Source: a bacterium
Lineage (GTDB): Bacteria; Krumholzibacteriota; Krumholzibacteriia; JACNKJ01
DNA: 64,000 bases
Assembly: GCA_024231955.1 (NCBI GenBank)
Contig: JAAEPZ010000247.1
Location: forward strand, 60,537 to 124,536
Direction: 5' to 3'
The translations under genes were made by a program, and so were the position numbers. The notes beneath the pieces are model-generated. The model was not told the DNA's origin and ran no database searches. It saw nothing but the letters and a program-made list of their open reading frames with translations. Of this stretch, positions 1 through 6,636 are shown piece by piece; positions within the stretch are counted from its first letter, which is position 1; each line of letters opens with the position of its first letter.

Positions 1-709
1 GAACATCAAGATTGGACCACCGAAGTGCACATAGTTCACCGCGTCGCGGCCCGGCACAGATCGACAAGACGACCATCATATACACGTCAAAGCTGATGCG
101 TCTGGCAGTCTCAAGAGCTATCTGCTCTTCTCCTCGGTCAATGTCCAGAGGGATGGCGTCGGTCTTTCGCTTTTTAAATTTCTGGAGCTTCAATGCAGGA
201 TTGCTGGGTATATACGTACCCACGGCATCCTGGAGAATCGTACCCAAAAGAGTGAGGATAGCATTCAGACTACGTTCACTCAGATAGCCCTTGGGGGCTT
301 GGCGCGGCCGGCTCGGTTCCATATGATCAGGCCGAAGGAACTGATCGATCAGATCGACTCGGAAGCGTTTCACAACCTCTTGATTGATATGGGAGAGTTT
401 GATTGCTCCGAGTCCAAACTCCGAGTGTAGAAGATAGAGTCTGATTTGCCCATCGTAGGTTTCCCAGGTACCTGGCTTTAATGTGTGCTTGCGTTCCCGT
501 ATCCATAGCTGCACGAAATCTTTAAAGGTGAGTTTATTGTGATTCGTCTGCAGGGTGCCTGCATCGATCTTGTTGAGAAGGCCACGAAGCTCACGTTCAG
601 CTAATCTCTTACTCTTGCCGCCATCACTGGGGACTTCCCGATGCCGTTTGCCTTTGGCATCGCGGTAATCCATAACCCATTTCTCTCGGTACCATCGCAC
701 AGTAGCCAT
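1..709 (-). CDS. Tyrosine-family phage integrase, C-terminus cut by window edge
   Basis: Reading leftward from an ATG at 709 the frame is open to base 1 (236 codons). The N-terminal 55 residues (start MATVRWYREKWVMDYRDAKG) resemble an arm-type DNA-binding domain. Residues about 60-190 look like a SAM-like core-binding domain (KLTFKDFVQLWIRER). The catalytic domain begins near residue 195, and the first active-site arginine lies in the segment CAGPRRGELCALRW at the edge. The HxxR and Tyr boxes would be outside the window. It lies 23 bases after the barrel-like gene on the same strand. It is the probable integrase for the tRNA-Arg site whose right copy is at 38742. Confidence 0.88.
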   Translation of the reverse strand, partial: MATVRWYREKWVMDYRDAKGKRHREVPSDGGKSKRLAERELRGLLNKIDAGTLQTNHNKLTFKDFVQLWIRERKHTLKPGTWETYDGQIRLYLLHSEFGLGAIKLSHINQEVVKRFRVDLIDQFLRPDHMEPSRPRQAPKGYLSERSLNAILTLLGTILQDAVGTYIPSNPALKLQKFKKRKTDAIPLDIDRGEEQIALETARRISFDVYMMVVLSICAGPRRGELCALRWSNLDV

Positions 710-732
710 ATGATCACCAATTCCTAGGGCAA

Positions 733-1314
733 TTAGATAAAAGAGTAAAACCCAAGGGTGACTCCCGAGGGTTCAATATCAGTTCCGATTAGCATTCCGA
801 ATCGTGATGTCAGAAGGATAATCAAACCAGCAGATGCACTCAGCATCGATCTCGAGTCTGCTTGAATCCAATACTCTCCATAAAGCCCCAGTTCCCTGGT
901 TGGATCAAATCGCAGTTCATATTGATCCACATGCGAATACCCTGTTCCAAAGTACACACCTACATATCTTGTGAGAACGTGTGTAATGCCAACGTTGATT
1001 GAGAACCAACGATCATCAACTTCCAACAATTGATCACCCCACTGAGATACCTGAAGTGGAGTGATGTCGGAGTAATATTCAGTTATTCCTTCACCGAGGG
1101 GAAAGCTGCTCCAGGCATGTACGAAGAAGCCGATGTCCCGTCTATTAAGGGAAAAAGCCAATACTCCATTTGTAAGAGCAGGGATGTGGCAGGAGAATCC
1201 GAACGCAGAATATTTCCCTGAGAGAAGATCAGAAGAATCAAGTTCAGAGGCCTTTGAATAAACAGTGGAAGTGCAAAGGAGCCCCACGAGCAAAATGGCT
1301 ACCGAAGATTTCAT
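733..1314 (-). CDS. Exported outer-membrane beta-barrel-like protein (moron)
   Basis: This is a 193-residue protein with a clear Sec signal peptide (MKSSVAILLVGLLCTSTVYS). After it come alternating hydrophobic/polar stretches rich in Gly, Tyr and Phe, ending in LGFYSFI, which fits a small outer-membrane barrel. No family is recognised. It precedes the integrase on the same strand, so it may be transcribed with it in the lysogen. Exported prophage genes in this position often alter the cell surface or block superinfection, but that role is only inference here. It could also be a periplasmic beta-sandwich protein. Confidence 0.6.
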   Translation of the reverse strand: MKSSVAILLVGLLCTSTVYSKASELDSSDLLSGKYSAFGFSCHIPALTNGVLAFSLNRRDIGFFVHAWSSFPLGEGITEYYSDITPLQVSQWGDQLLEVDDRWFSINVGITHVLTRYVGVYFGTGYSHVDQYELRFDPTRELGLYGEYWIQADSRSMLSASAGLIILLTSRFGMLIGTDIEPSGVTLGFYSFI

Positions 1315-1529
1315 CCTTATCCCTTAAGGCTAAATGGATATTTGTGATTCCCTTTTCGAGTGCATGCCATGGTCGGTTGGCGAGTAGTATAGCAAGAATG
1401 AGAAACTGGAAGTCAAATGAAAATATACACTGGAGGGGGAGTGGGAGTGAGTAAAAACTGACATTAATGCATTAGTGTAACTCGGCTTAGGCCTTCATTT
1501 ACTGGGAGAATGGGACGGTACACGAATTG

Positions 1530-1543
1530 CCCATACATGTGGG
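1530..1543. promoter_or_regulatory. Palindrome upstream of the peptide/TPR unit
   Basis: CCCA-TACATG-TGGG forms a near-perfect dyad 31 bases upstream of the TTG start at 1575. It is placed like an operator or a leader hairpin for the small-peptide/TPR gene pair. No convincing -10/-35 boxes could be fixed around it. Confidence 0.3.
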
Positions 1544-1574
1544 TATTCCATTTCCCTAAATTTGGAGGAAGCAC

Positions 1575-1796
1575 TTGAAACAATTTTCTGTTCTTCTTGC
1601 ACTAATTTTGCTAATTTCAGTAGCGTTCTGCGTCTCTCCCGTCACAGCATTAGCTGATGGTGATCCGTCGCCGCCACCTACGCCGGTGGACACGGGCGGA
1701 GACGACGATGACGACTACCCCCTCGGCAAGCAATCGGTGGAATCTCCGATCACGCTGATGGAAACAGTCCTGACTCTACTTATTCTGATTATCTAG
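1575..1796 (+). CDS. Small exported peptide, 73 residues, signal peptide plus C-terminal hydrophobic tail
   Basis: Translation starts at TTG 1575, chosen because TTTGGAGGAA lies at the right distance upstream. The product has a Sec signal (MKQFSVLLALILLISVAFC), a Pro/Asp-rich low-complexity middle (DGDPSPPPTPVDTGGDDDDD) and a hydrophobic C-terminus (TLMETVLTLLILII) that could sit in the membrane. The stop is 8 bases before the TPR regulator, so the two genes are almost certainly co-expressed. No family is recognised. The pairing of an exported peptide with a TPR DNA-binding protein recalls peptide-receptor signalling, but the acidic middle and hydrophobic tail are unlike known mature signal peptides. 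Confidence 0.6.
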   Translation: MKQFSVLLALILLISVAFCVSPVTALADGDPSPPPTPVDTGGDDDDDYPLGKQSVESPITLMETVLTLLILII

Positions 1797-1804
1797 GGGA
1801 TTGC

Positions 1805-3250
1805 ATGCATCGGTGGGAATATCCAACATCAGCCGATGCTGACAGACTTCTTGAAACACTGTACCGAGGCGAGTGCGACGCACAGGAGAGCGAGTATCTC
1901 CACGTCATGCTCGCCTGGTTCTTTTTATCGAAGACTCGGTATGACTCGGCCGAGAGGCACCTTGCGGCCCTTCCGAACGATCTATCAACTACCGAGACAT
2001 CCGCTGCTGCTCGCGCTGTCAGGGCTTTCCATGCGAGTCTGCATGGGAAGCTATCCGATGCCCGGGAGTTGATCGAATCAATAAGCCCTGCAGATCTCCC
2101 GGCAGGTCTTCATGCTCGGATCGAAATCGTAGTCGGGAAGATCGCCGCACAATCGAAGGGCGATGAGCAGTCGAGGCTTCACTACGAGCGGGCGTTGAAT
2201 CTCGCTGAATCACATGACCTCCCTGGAATCGCCGGTGTCGCCTGCTTCTTTCTTGGTGTTCACTGGAAAGACCAGATGGAGTACGCCCTCTCGGAGCACT
2301 TCACTCAACGTTCAATCTCCGCTTTCGAACGTGGTGGTCTCAGCGACTACGCAGAGAGGGCGCGATATCGGCTCTTCACCCTCTACAGGCGTCGGGGTGA
2401 TCTCTCACAGGCGCTTGAACAACACGAAGCGCTGGCGCCGTCCCGTCGGAATGATGTTCGATTCCTTGCTGATTCAGCCCGACTGTTTATCATGCTTCGC
2501 CAACCGGAACGAGCTGCACAAGTATTCGCGAGTATGCCGGCCGTCACCGGGCAACGGATAGAGAGTCGGGTTCAGGCGATCATCCTTGCCCTTCGGTCAG
2601 ACCTCTTCGCTCAAAATGGTGATCATGAAGAAGCTCTTCGCATTGTGGAGATCGCTCTCGACCGTGCGCGCGCGATAGCGGATCCGTCTCCCCTGGTGGG
2701 GGAGATCCTTATTCGTCGAGCTTATCTGTTTCATGCTCTCGAAAGGTATGAAGATGCCGAGTTCCAAATCGAGGACGCCCACCGCGTTTGCACGGAAACG
2801 AATGAATTCTTTGGCTTTGGTTTGATTCAACGACTTCAGGGATTGCTGGCCAAACAGAAGATGAAGTATAAGCTGGCAGAGATGCTGCTCGAGCAGTCCG
2901 CGAGGTTCTTTGAGAGTCGCGGTGAATTGTTCGAATGCGCCAATTCCTATTCCACGCTGTCGGAGTTCTACAATCGCCGGCAGGAGAAGAAAGCCCTTGA
3001 GAGCGGTGTTCAGGCTTTGGCTCTCTATCTCAAAATCGGGGCGGAAGTGCAGTCGGCGGAGATGCGCGAAAAACTCCATAATATGGCCATGCTTTCGAGC
3101 CAGCCTTCGCCGTCGATCGCAAGGCTGAAAGATCATGAACGCGATCTCATCGAGAGTGTTCTTGAGGAATGCAGCGGCAATATCTCGCATGCGGCTCAAG
3201 TGCTCGGTATCAGTCGCTCGAAGATCTATCGCAGGCTGAAGAAACGGTAG
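1805..3250 (+). CDS. TPR-repeat regulator with C-terminal Fis-type HTH
   Basis: This 481-residue protein is predicted cytoplasmic. Residues about 1-425 are helical repeats of TPR type (for example GDHEEALRIVEIALDRARAI and ERYEDAEFQIEDAHRVC), resembling MalT-like or receptor TPR solenoids. Residues about 440-481 form a Fis-family helix-turn-helix (ERDLIESVLEECSGNISHAA, then a recognition helix around GISRSKIYRRL). It should therefore bind DNA and sense a protein or peptide through the TPR groove. It is 8 bases downstream of the exported peptide gene, inside the lysogeny end of the prophage. RRNPP receptors such as AimR carry an N-terminal HTH, so this is not a simple orthologue. Confidence 0.8.
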   Translation: MHRWEYPTSADADRLLETLYRGECDAQESEYLHVMLAWFFLSKTRYDSAERHLAALPNDLSTTETSAAARAVRAFHASLHGKLSDARELIESISPADLPAGLHARIEIVVGKIAAQSKGDEQSRLHYERALNLAESHDLPGIAGVACFFLGVHWKDQMEYALSEHFTQRSISAFERGGLSDYAERARYRLFTLYRRRGDLSQALEQHEALAPSRRNDVRFLADSARLFIMLRQPERAAQVFASMPAVTGQRIESRVQAIILALRSDLFAQNGDHEEALRIVEIALDRARAIADPSPLVGEILIRRAYLFHALERYEDAEFQIEDAHRVCTETNEFFGFGLIQRLQGLLAKQKMKYKLAEMLLEQSARFFESRGELFECANSYSTLSEFYNRRQEKKALESGVQALALYLKIGAEVQSAEMREKLHNMAMLSSQPSPSIARLKDHERDLIESVLEECSGNISHAAQVLGISRSKIYRRLKKR

Positions 3251-3417
3251 TTTATCGATGGGATGGTCAGACTGTTCTATTTTGCGACACTCAACAGGTA
3301 AAAAAAAACGATTTCGCTAAGCTGCCCTTGAATCCTTAGGGGATCTACTTCATCAATATATCAATCATCACGAGTCTCCTCCCGAGCTCCTGGCGTCCTT
3401 GTATCCGCCAGGGTGAT

Positions 3418-3452
3418 GACCTCCGAGATCTTAGGATGGGATCTCGGAGGTC
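3418..3452. terminator. Perfect 13-bp inverted repeat after the TPR gene
   Basis: GACCTCCGAGATC (3418-3430) and its exact complement (3440-3452) flank a 9-base loop. There is no T-run on the plus side, so it may be a rho-independent-like barrier, a processing site or an operator. It lies in the 378-base gap (3251-3628) between the TPR gene and the end of the leftward repressor gene. A 36-codon frame starting at 3549 also lies in that gap but is not convincing. Confidence 0.45.
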
Positions 3453-3628
3453 GCAGTACACATCAGGGGGAGAGAGATTGAATTGCGACCATTTTGAGGG
3501 GGAACAGCTCCACTACTCGGTATTGAAAGCTGAGGTGGGGAGTGTAGACATGCGTGCAGCATTCGCTGAACAGCTCTTGAATCTGGCTGAGAAGTTGGAT
3601 GATGGGCGGTGCAGGTGCTGCGTGATTG

Positions 3629-3988
3629 CTATTCGTCGTTATCCAAGTCGTCGGCGATGACTATGATGTCGTCCTCGATGTCTTCACCAGAAAGAACCTG
3701 TCGAGCAACTTCGCGGAGCTTGTCTCTCACAGCTAAACGAGCAGTACGCTCAATGCGTTCATCATCTGAGTCTCCGCAAGCAACGATCTCGAGCCCGAGT
3801 ACTTCCATCAGAATTCCATACGTTTCGATGCCTGTCGATTTTCCATGGAGAATTCCAACCATCGTTCCATACTCGATCGGACGTTTTCCCCGTTCTGCCA
3901 TGATGGGGACGATGAGGTCATACAATTGCCTTTGGGTAAGCCCCATCTCTTTTCGACGTTCATTCAGAATACTTGCCCAATTACTCAT
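3629..3988 (-). CDS. Xre-like phage repressor
   Basis: A 119-residue protein; the start at 3988 was chosen because GGAGCGGGT precedes the ATG and the upstream extension crosses the operator DNA. Residues about 7-66 form a helix-turn-helix of Xre/Cro type (LNERRKEMGLTQRQLYDLIV, then GTMVGILHGKSTGIETYGI). The C-terminus is acidic (ending DDLDNDE) and could be a dimerisation tail. It is divergent from the rightward early genes across a 152-base control region with three operators. Its own -35 box lies inside one of them, which predicts autoregulation. It has no LexA-type peptidase domain, so induction would need another route. Confidence 0.78.
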   Translation of the reverse strand: MSNWASILNERRKEMGLTQRQLYDLIVPIMAERGKRPIEYGTMVGILHGKSTGIETYGILMEVLGLEIVACGDSDDERIERTARLAVRDKLREVARQVLSGEDIEDDIIVIADDLDNDE

Positions 3989-4015
3989 ACCCGCTCCACG
4001 GCATAGTGTTGAATT

Positions 4016-4044
4016 ATTGTAGGTTACATTGAGCATCGTGTCAA
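4016..4044 (-). promoter_or_regulatory. Sigma70-type promoter of the repressor gene
   Basis: On the minus strand TTGACA (plus 4039-4044) is followed by exactly 17 bases and TACAAT (plus 4016-4021). This matches the consensus in 11 of 12 positions. The -35 box is inside the left operator palindrome. Confidence 0.7.
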
Positions 4045-4125
4045 TATTTGACACTATGGAAAAAAGACAATGACATATATTGACAATACGCCTATATTGA
4101 TACATGATGATGTCAGACATTGACA
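4039..4125. promoter_or_regulatory. Three repressor operators TGTCA-N5-TGACA
   Basis: Three 15-bp sites occur at 4039-4053, 4071-4085 and 4111-4125. Half-sites are spaced exactly 10 bases in each. The left and right sites are perfect in the arms; the middle one has TGACA in place of TGTCA. They lie between the divergent repressor and small HTH genes and overlap both promoters, as in tripartite lambdoid operators. Confidence 0.65.
4080..4108 (+). promoter_or_regulatory. Candidate rightward early promoter
   Basis: TTGACA (4080-4085), a 17-base spacer and CATGAT (4103-4108, 4 of 6 matches) point rightward. The -35 box is inside the middle operator and the right operator lies just downstream, so repressor binding would block it. 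Confidence 0.5.
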
Positions 4126-4140
4126 CAGAGAGGTGGATGA

Positions 4141-4305
4141 TTGGCAAAGCTCATAACGGTTTCAGTATCAGATGCAGCCCGTGAGCTGAACGTCACCGAG
4201 AGAACAATTTACCGGTATCTGAGGGAGAAGAAGCTGAAGAAGAGGGGAGGGAAAACGGAAATCATCCGCTCATCTCTGGAGGCATTGAAACGACAACAGA
4301 CATAG
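4141..4305 (+). CDS. Small HTH protein (Cro/excisionase-like), 54 residues
   Basis: A TTG start at 4141 is supported by AGAGGTGG a few bases upstream. The product contains a MerR/excisionase-type helix-turn-helix (SVSDAARELNVTERTIYRYL) followed by a basic wing (REKKLKKRGGK). It is the first gene to the right of the operators, the place occupied by cro or by an excisionase in related phages. Which of the two it is cannot be told from sequence. No other domain fits in 54 residues. Confidence 0.6.
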   Translation: MAKLITVSVSDAARELNVTERTIYRYLREKKLKKRGGKTEIIRSSLEALKRQQT

Positions 4306-4309
4306 AAAA

Positions 4310-4412
4310 GGCCCTGGGCGCGACAGCTGACACTAACTCGCCCAAGGCCAGAATTCTCCGTTAGGAGACCTGCATAATACGCAGAGCTCCTTTCGGTGGC
4401 AAGCGAAAGGAG
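4310..4412 (+). other. Triple-hairpin leader, possible structured RNA
   Basis: Three stems follow in a row. The first is 4310-4320 with 4339-4349 (GGCCCTGGGCG with CGCCCAAGGCC, one mismatch). The second is TCTCC/GGAGA at 4355-4367. The third is a perfect 9-bp stem, CTCCTTTCG (4387-4395) with CGAAAGGAG (4404-4412). GGAG motifs are held in the stems. The segment holds no convincing gene and could be an attenuator or small regulatory RNA between the first and later early genes. Confidence 0.4.
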
Positions 4413-4509
4413 ACTCGGCGTGCGTCGGTCCAGAATTGACTTGGGCTATACCCTGCCCGAAAAACTCACCCGTTCTTTAAAACCTTCGCCTTCCGGAGCG
4501 CACGCCGGG

Positions 4510-4638
4510 ATGGCTGAGAGGGGGCAAAGCGCTCCCTCTCGGCCTGTTTCATTGCGTGCGACTCTGCTCGGTGGTCTGTTCCTGGCGCTGCTCTGGGGCG
4601 TCCCGCTACTCGGCATCCTGAACCTGGGAGGTCGATAG
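4510..4638 (+). CDS. Possible small membrane protein, 42 residues
   Basis: From ATG 4510 the product is a basic N-terminus followed by one strong hydrophobic helix (LLGGLFLALLWGVPLLGIL). The frame is open upstream to a GTG at 4396, but that part overlaps the hairpin leader and looks non-coding. Its stop is directly before the ATG of the next gene, whose ribosome site (GGGAGG) lies in its last codons, which suggests coupling. A hairpin (GAGAGGG...CCCTCTC, about 4515-4541) lies inside the frame, so this may be leader RNA rather than a gene. Confidence 0.4.
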   Translation: MAERGQSAPSRPVSLRATLLGGLFLALLWGVPLLGILNLGGR

Positions 4639-4639
4639 C

Positions 4640-4960
4640 ATGGCGAAGAAGAACGACCTCGACCTCGGCGTACAAGCGGAGAAGTTGGGCGTCATGGTTA
4701 CCGCGACGGTCCTCGAGTTCGTCGAAGAGCTGCTTGAGCAGAAAGCCGGCAGCGTGGCCGCCGCCGGTCTCCTCGATGAGAAGGAAGCGGCCGACTACCT
4801 GAAGATCGCGATCTACAAGCTTCGCGACATGAGGAAGGCGGGGGAGATCCCCTTCGTCCCGTTCGGACGTGAGGCGCGGTACCACTTGCCCACGCTTGAG
4901 GAGTGGATCCAAAACCGGATCAAGCATGACGAACCCGGATATTTGAGGAGGGCGTCATGA
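4640..4960 (+). CDS. HTH_17/excisionase-family DNA-binding protein
   Basis: A 106-residue protein. Residues 1-45 are helical and hydrophobic. Residues 46-95 are a MerR-like helix-turn-helix: LLDEKEAADYLKIAIYKLRD for the helices, then IPFVPFGREARYHLPTLEEW for the wing. This fold is shared by excisionases and small phage regulators. The start is backed by GGGAGG 9-14 bases upstream, and the end overlaps the next gene by ATGA. It is likely an early regulator. Confidence 0.72.
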   Translation: MAKKNDLDLGVQAEKLGVMVTATVLEFVEELLEQKAGSVAAAGLLDEKEAADYLKIAIYKLRDMRKAGEIPFVPFGREARYHLPTLEEWIQNRIKHDEPGYLRRAS

Positions 4961-5313
4961 ATCCTTCAACTTTGTCTTCCGAAGAACTCGTCCTTCGGTT
5001 CCTGCGTGCCCGACGACTCAAACGAGTCTCGCTGGTGCATACGATCGAGGTTGAGTGCGCAAAGCATTGGCGCGATCGCGGTGTCTACCGAGCGGCGTCC
5101 AGTTACAGGCGCGCATTCCAGCGGGTACTCGCTGAAGGCCTGCTCGGGAGAGTCAACATCACGACCGTCAGCGGGGGATCCCCGGGGCGATTTAGCTATC
5201 GGGAATTCCACCTTGAGCGGCGAGTGGTCAAAACCAAGATCACCAATCCAATCCCTCACGGTAATGGTTACGACGTGGCCAGTAGTGCGGCACACGTGGC
5301 GGCGGGGACCTAA
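4957..5313 (+). CDS. Hypothetical early phage protein, winged-helix-like
   Basis: A 118-residue basic protein starting in the ATGA overlap with the previous gene, so translation is coupled. The pattern of short helices followed by a beta turn (RVLAEGLLGRVNITTVSGGS, then GRFSYREFHL) suggests a winged helix, but no family is recognised. The stop codon lies in the loop of a strong terminator hairpin, marking the end of this early transcript unless antitermination operates. Confidence 0.6.
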   Translation: MNPSTLSSEELVLRFLRARRLKRVSLVHTIEVECAKHWRDRGVYRAASSYRRAFQRVLAEGLLGRVNITTVSGGSPGRFSYREFHLERRVVKTKITNPIPHGNGYDVASSAAHVAAGT

Positions 5314-5328
5314 GGCCCCGCCGCTTTT
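5299..5328 (+). terminator. Rho-independent terminator at the end of the first early operon
   Basis: The stem GCGGCGGGG (5299-5307) pairs with CCCCGCCGC (5316-5324), followed by TTTT. The left arm overlaps the end of the preceding coding region. Confidence 0.75.
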
Positions 5329-5429
5329 GCATCCCGGATATACCGGGTAGCCGGCATCAAATCAGAATCGTTGTGAGCTCCGCCGGCGGGCTATCACGAC
5401 ATCGTTAAGTGGCATTGAGACTATTGTTG

Positions 5430-5461
5430 CCCGGCGGCGTGCGTTGCCGTCGCCGGGTTTT
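5430..5461 (+). terminator. Strong terminator hairpin
   Basis: CCCGGCGGCG (5430-5439) pairs with CGTCGCCGGG (5448-5457) with one G-T pair and is followed by TTTT. It lies in the gene-free stretch 5314-5664. Confidence 0.7.
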
Positions 5462-5462
5462 G

Positions 5463-5512
5463 CTCCCGGTGCAGAGCACCAGGTGAAGTCGGTTCGAATC
5501 CGACGGGGGCCC
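5463..5512 (+). other. tRNA-like fragment lacking an anticodon arm
   Basis: A D-arm-like GCTC-CCGGTGCA-GAGC is followed after a short link by a perfect T-arm (GTCGG-TTCGAAT-CCGAC, 5488-5504) and GGGGGCC. There is no anticodon arm and no matching 5' acceptor strand, so this is not a functional tRNA. It is either a decayed tRNA or a chance T-arm. Confidence 0.3.
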
Positions 5513-5602
5513 CTGGCGGTTGCGGAATACCCTCTGAGTCAACTCCACATTTCGTGGCCGCCTTCATCAGCCCTGTCACTCACGGGAGGGGGCGGCAGGG
5601 AG

Positions 5603-5634
5603 GGCGGTGCCCCATTTGTGGGCGCCGCCGTTTT
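5603..5634 (+). terminator. Terminator hairpin just before the replication gene
   Basis: GGCGGTGCCC (5603-5612) pairs with GGGCGCCGCC (5620-5629), followed by G and TTTT. It ends 30 bases before the ATG of the replication-initiator-like gene, so it may act as a regulated leader terminator. Confidence 0.65.
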
Positions 5635-5664
5635 ACGGCGTGCAGTCGTTCGGAAGGAGCAATC

Positions 5665-6636
5665 ATGAGTTGGTATCGAAAAGTGGATTGCCAGGTCTAT
5701 GGCGATGAAAAGTACAGGCGGCTGAGTCGACCGGAGAAGCCGAGCGGAAGGGAGATCTGGATCTACCTTTTGACGCGGCCTGGTTACGAGATTCCCGGCA
5801 TTCAGGCCTGTGGTGTTTTCACCTTGGCCGAGGAGATGGGTTTCGAAAGCCTTCCGGAAGGCTTTCGGGAAGCCTTTCGGGAAGTCATTGCGGAAGGCCT
5901 TGCGGAGTACGATGCGGACGCCCGGGTCATCCTGTTGCCCAAAGCCTTCAAACACAACTTCCCTCAGTCTCCCAATGTGCTCAAAGGGTGGGTCAAGTTC
6001 TACGAGCGCATCCCCGACAGTCCCCTCAAACTCAAGTGGCTTATGATACTTAAAGCCTTTACGGATGGCTTATCGAAAGCCTTTCAGGAAGCCTTTACTA
6101 AAGCCTTCGGCAAAGCCTTACCGAAAGGCATACCGAATTACTCAGACTCAGACTCAGACTCAGACTCAGACAAAGAAAGAGAGAAGAGCGGCGCCCCAGC
6201 GCCGGATCTCTCGCCCGAAGATCCCCCGGAAGCTCTGAAACTCGCCACCTGGATCCACGACAAGCTCAAACGCCGCAGTCCCCAAGGTCCGGGGCTGTTC
6301 ATCCCGAACATCGCGGACGGCCTGAGCGTGATCAAAGCCGAAACCCGATACTCGTGGAAGCAGATCAACACGGTGATCAAGTGGGCCATGGGTGTGGAGT
6401 TCTGGACCGTCCCCATGAGATCGCTTCAGAAGCCTGCCAAGCGGCGGCAGCTTCCGGAGATGTTCGAGTCCATGCGGGAGCAGATGCGCGCGGGGGATAG
6501 CAGAACGCGTGGCCAAAAGGAAGACCAGGAGCTGAGGCAGCGTGAGCAGTCGAGGTCGCAATCAGACTCCAAGGGTGATTTCACTCGACCGGGACAAATC
6601 AATGTCCTGGGTAAAGTCGCGGATGGTGCTGGATGA
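5665..6636 (+). CDS. Phage replication initiator (O-like) protein carrying internal iterons
   Basis: A 323-residue protein starting at ATG 5665 after GGAAGGAGC. The N-terminal domain (MSWYRKVDCQVYGDEKYRRL, then GREIWIYLLTRP and FYERIPDSPLKLK) resembles the N-terminal domains of phage replication or replisome-organiser proteins. Residues about 155-172 are low complexity and end in a run of Ser-Asp pairs. The C-terminal half (WIHDKLKRRSP through FWTVPMRSLQKPAKR) may contact helicase or loader. The gene carries two clusters of 12-bp repeats that encode four-residue periodic KAF/EAF units, reminiscent of the lambda origin inside gene O. Its stop overlaps the next start (ATGA). Confidence 0.65.
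   Translation: MSWYRKVDCQVYGDEKYRRLSRPEKPSGREIWIYLLTRPGYEIPGIQACGVFTLAEEMGFESLPEGFREAFREVIAEGLAEYDADARVILLPKAFKHNFPQSPNVLKGWVKFYERIPDSPLKLKWLMILKAFTDGLSKAFQEAFTKAFGKALPKGIPNYSDSDSDSDSDKEREKSGAPAPDLSPEDPPEALKLATWIHDKLKRRSPQGPGLFIPNIADGLSVIKAETRYSWKQINTVIKWAMGVEFWTVPMRSLQKPAKRRQLPEMFESMREQMRAGDSRTRGQKEDQELRQREQSRSQSDSKGDFTRPGQINVLGKVADGAG
5845..5904 (+). repeat. Iteron-like cluster 1, five 12-bp units
   Basis: Consecutive 12-base units (5845, 5857, 5869, 5881, 5893) vary on GAAGCCTTTCGG. The core AAAGCCTT or its complement occurs in most of them. They lie inside the replication-type gene. Confidence 0.6.
6075..6134 (+). repeat. Iteron-like cluster 2, five 12-bp units
   Basis: AAAGCCTT or GAAGCCTT recurs at 6076, 6088, 6100 and 6112, exactly 12 bases apart, with a weaker fifth unit at 6123. 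Extra single copies lie at 5941 and 6052. Together with cluster 1 this looks like the initiator-binding part of a phage origin. Confidence 0.62.
6140..6171 (+). repeat. ACTCAG hexamer microsatellite
   Basis: Five perfect ACTCAG hexamers follow the second iteron cluster directly and encode the Ser-Asp run. The tract is a multiple of three bases, so copy-number change would not break the frame. Confidence 0.85.

Noticed and set aside
3549..3660. Short plus-strand gene over the repressor 3' end
   Set aside because: It has a fair ribosome site, but the second half is antisense to a supported gene and the product is low complexity.
5463..5512. A functional tRNA gene
   Set aside because: No anticodon arm and no 5' acceptor strand pairing with GGGGGCC.
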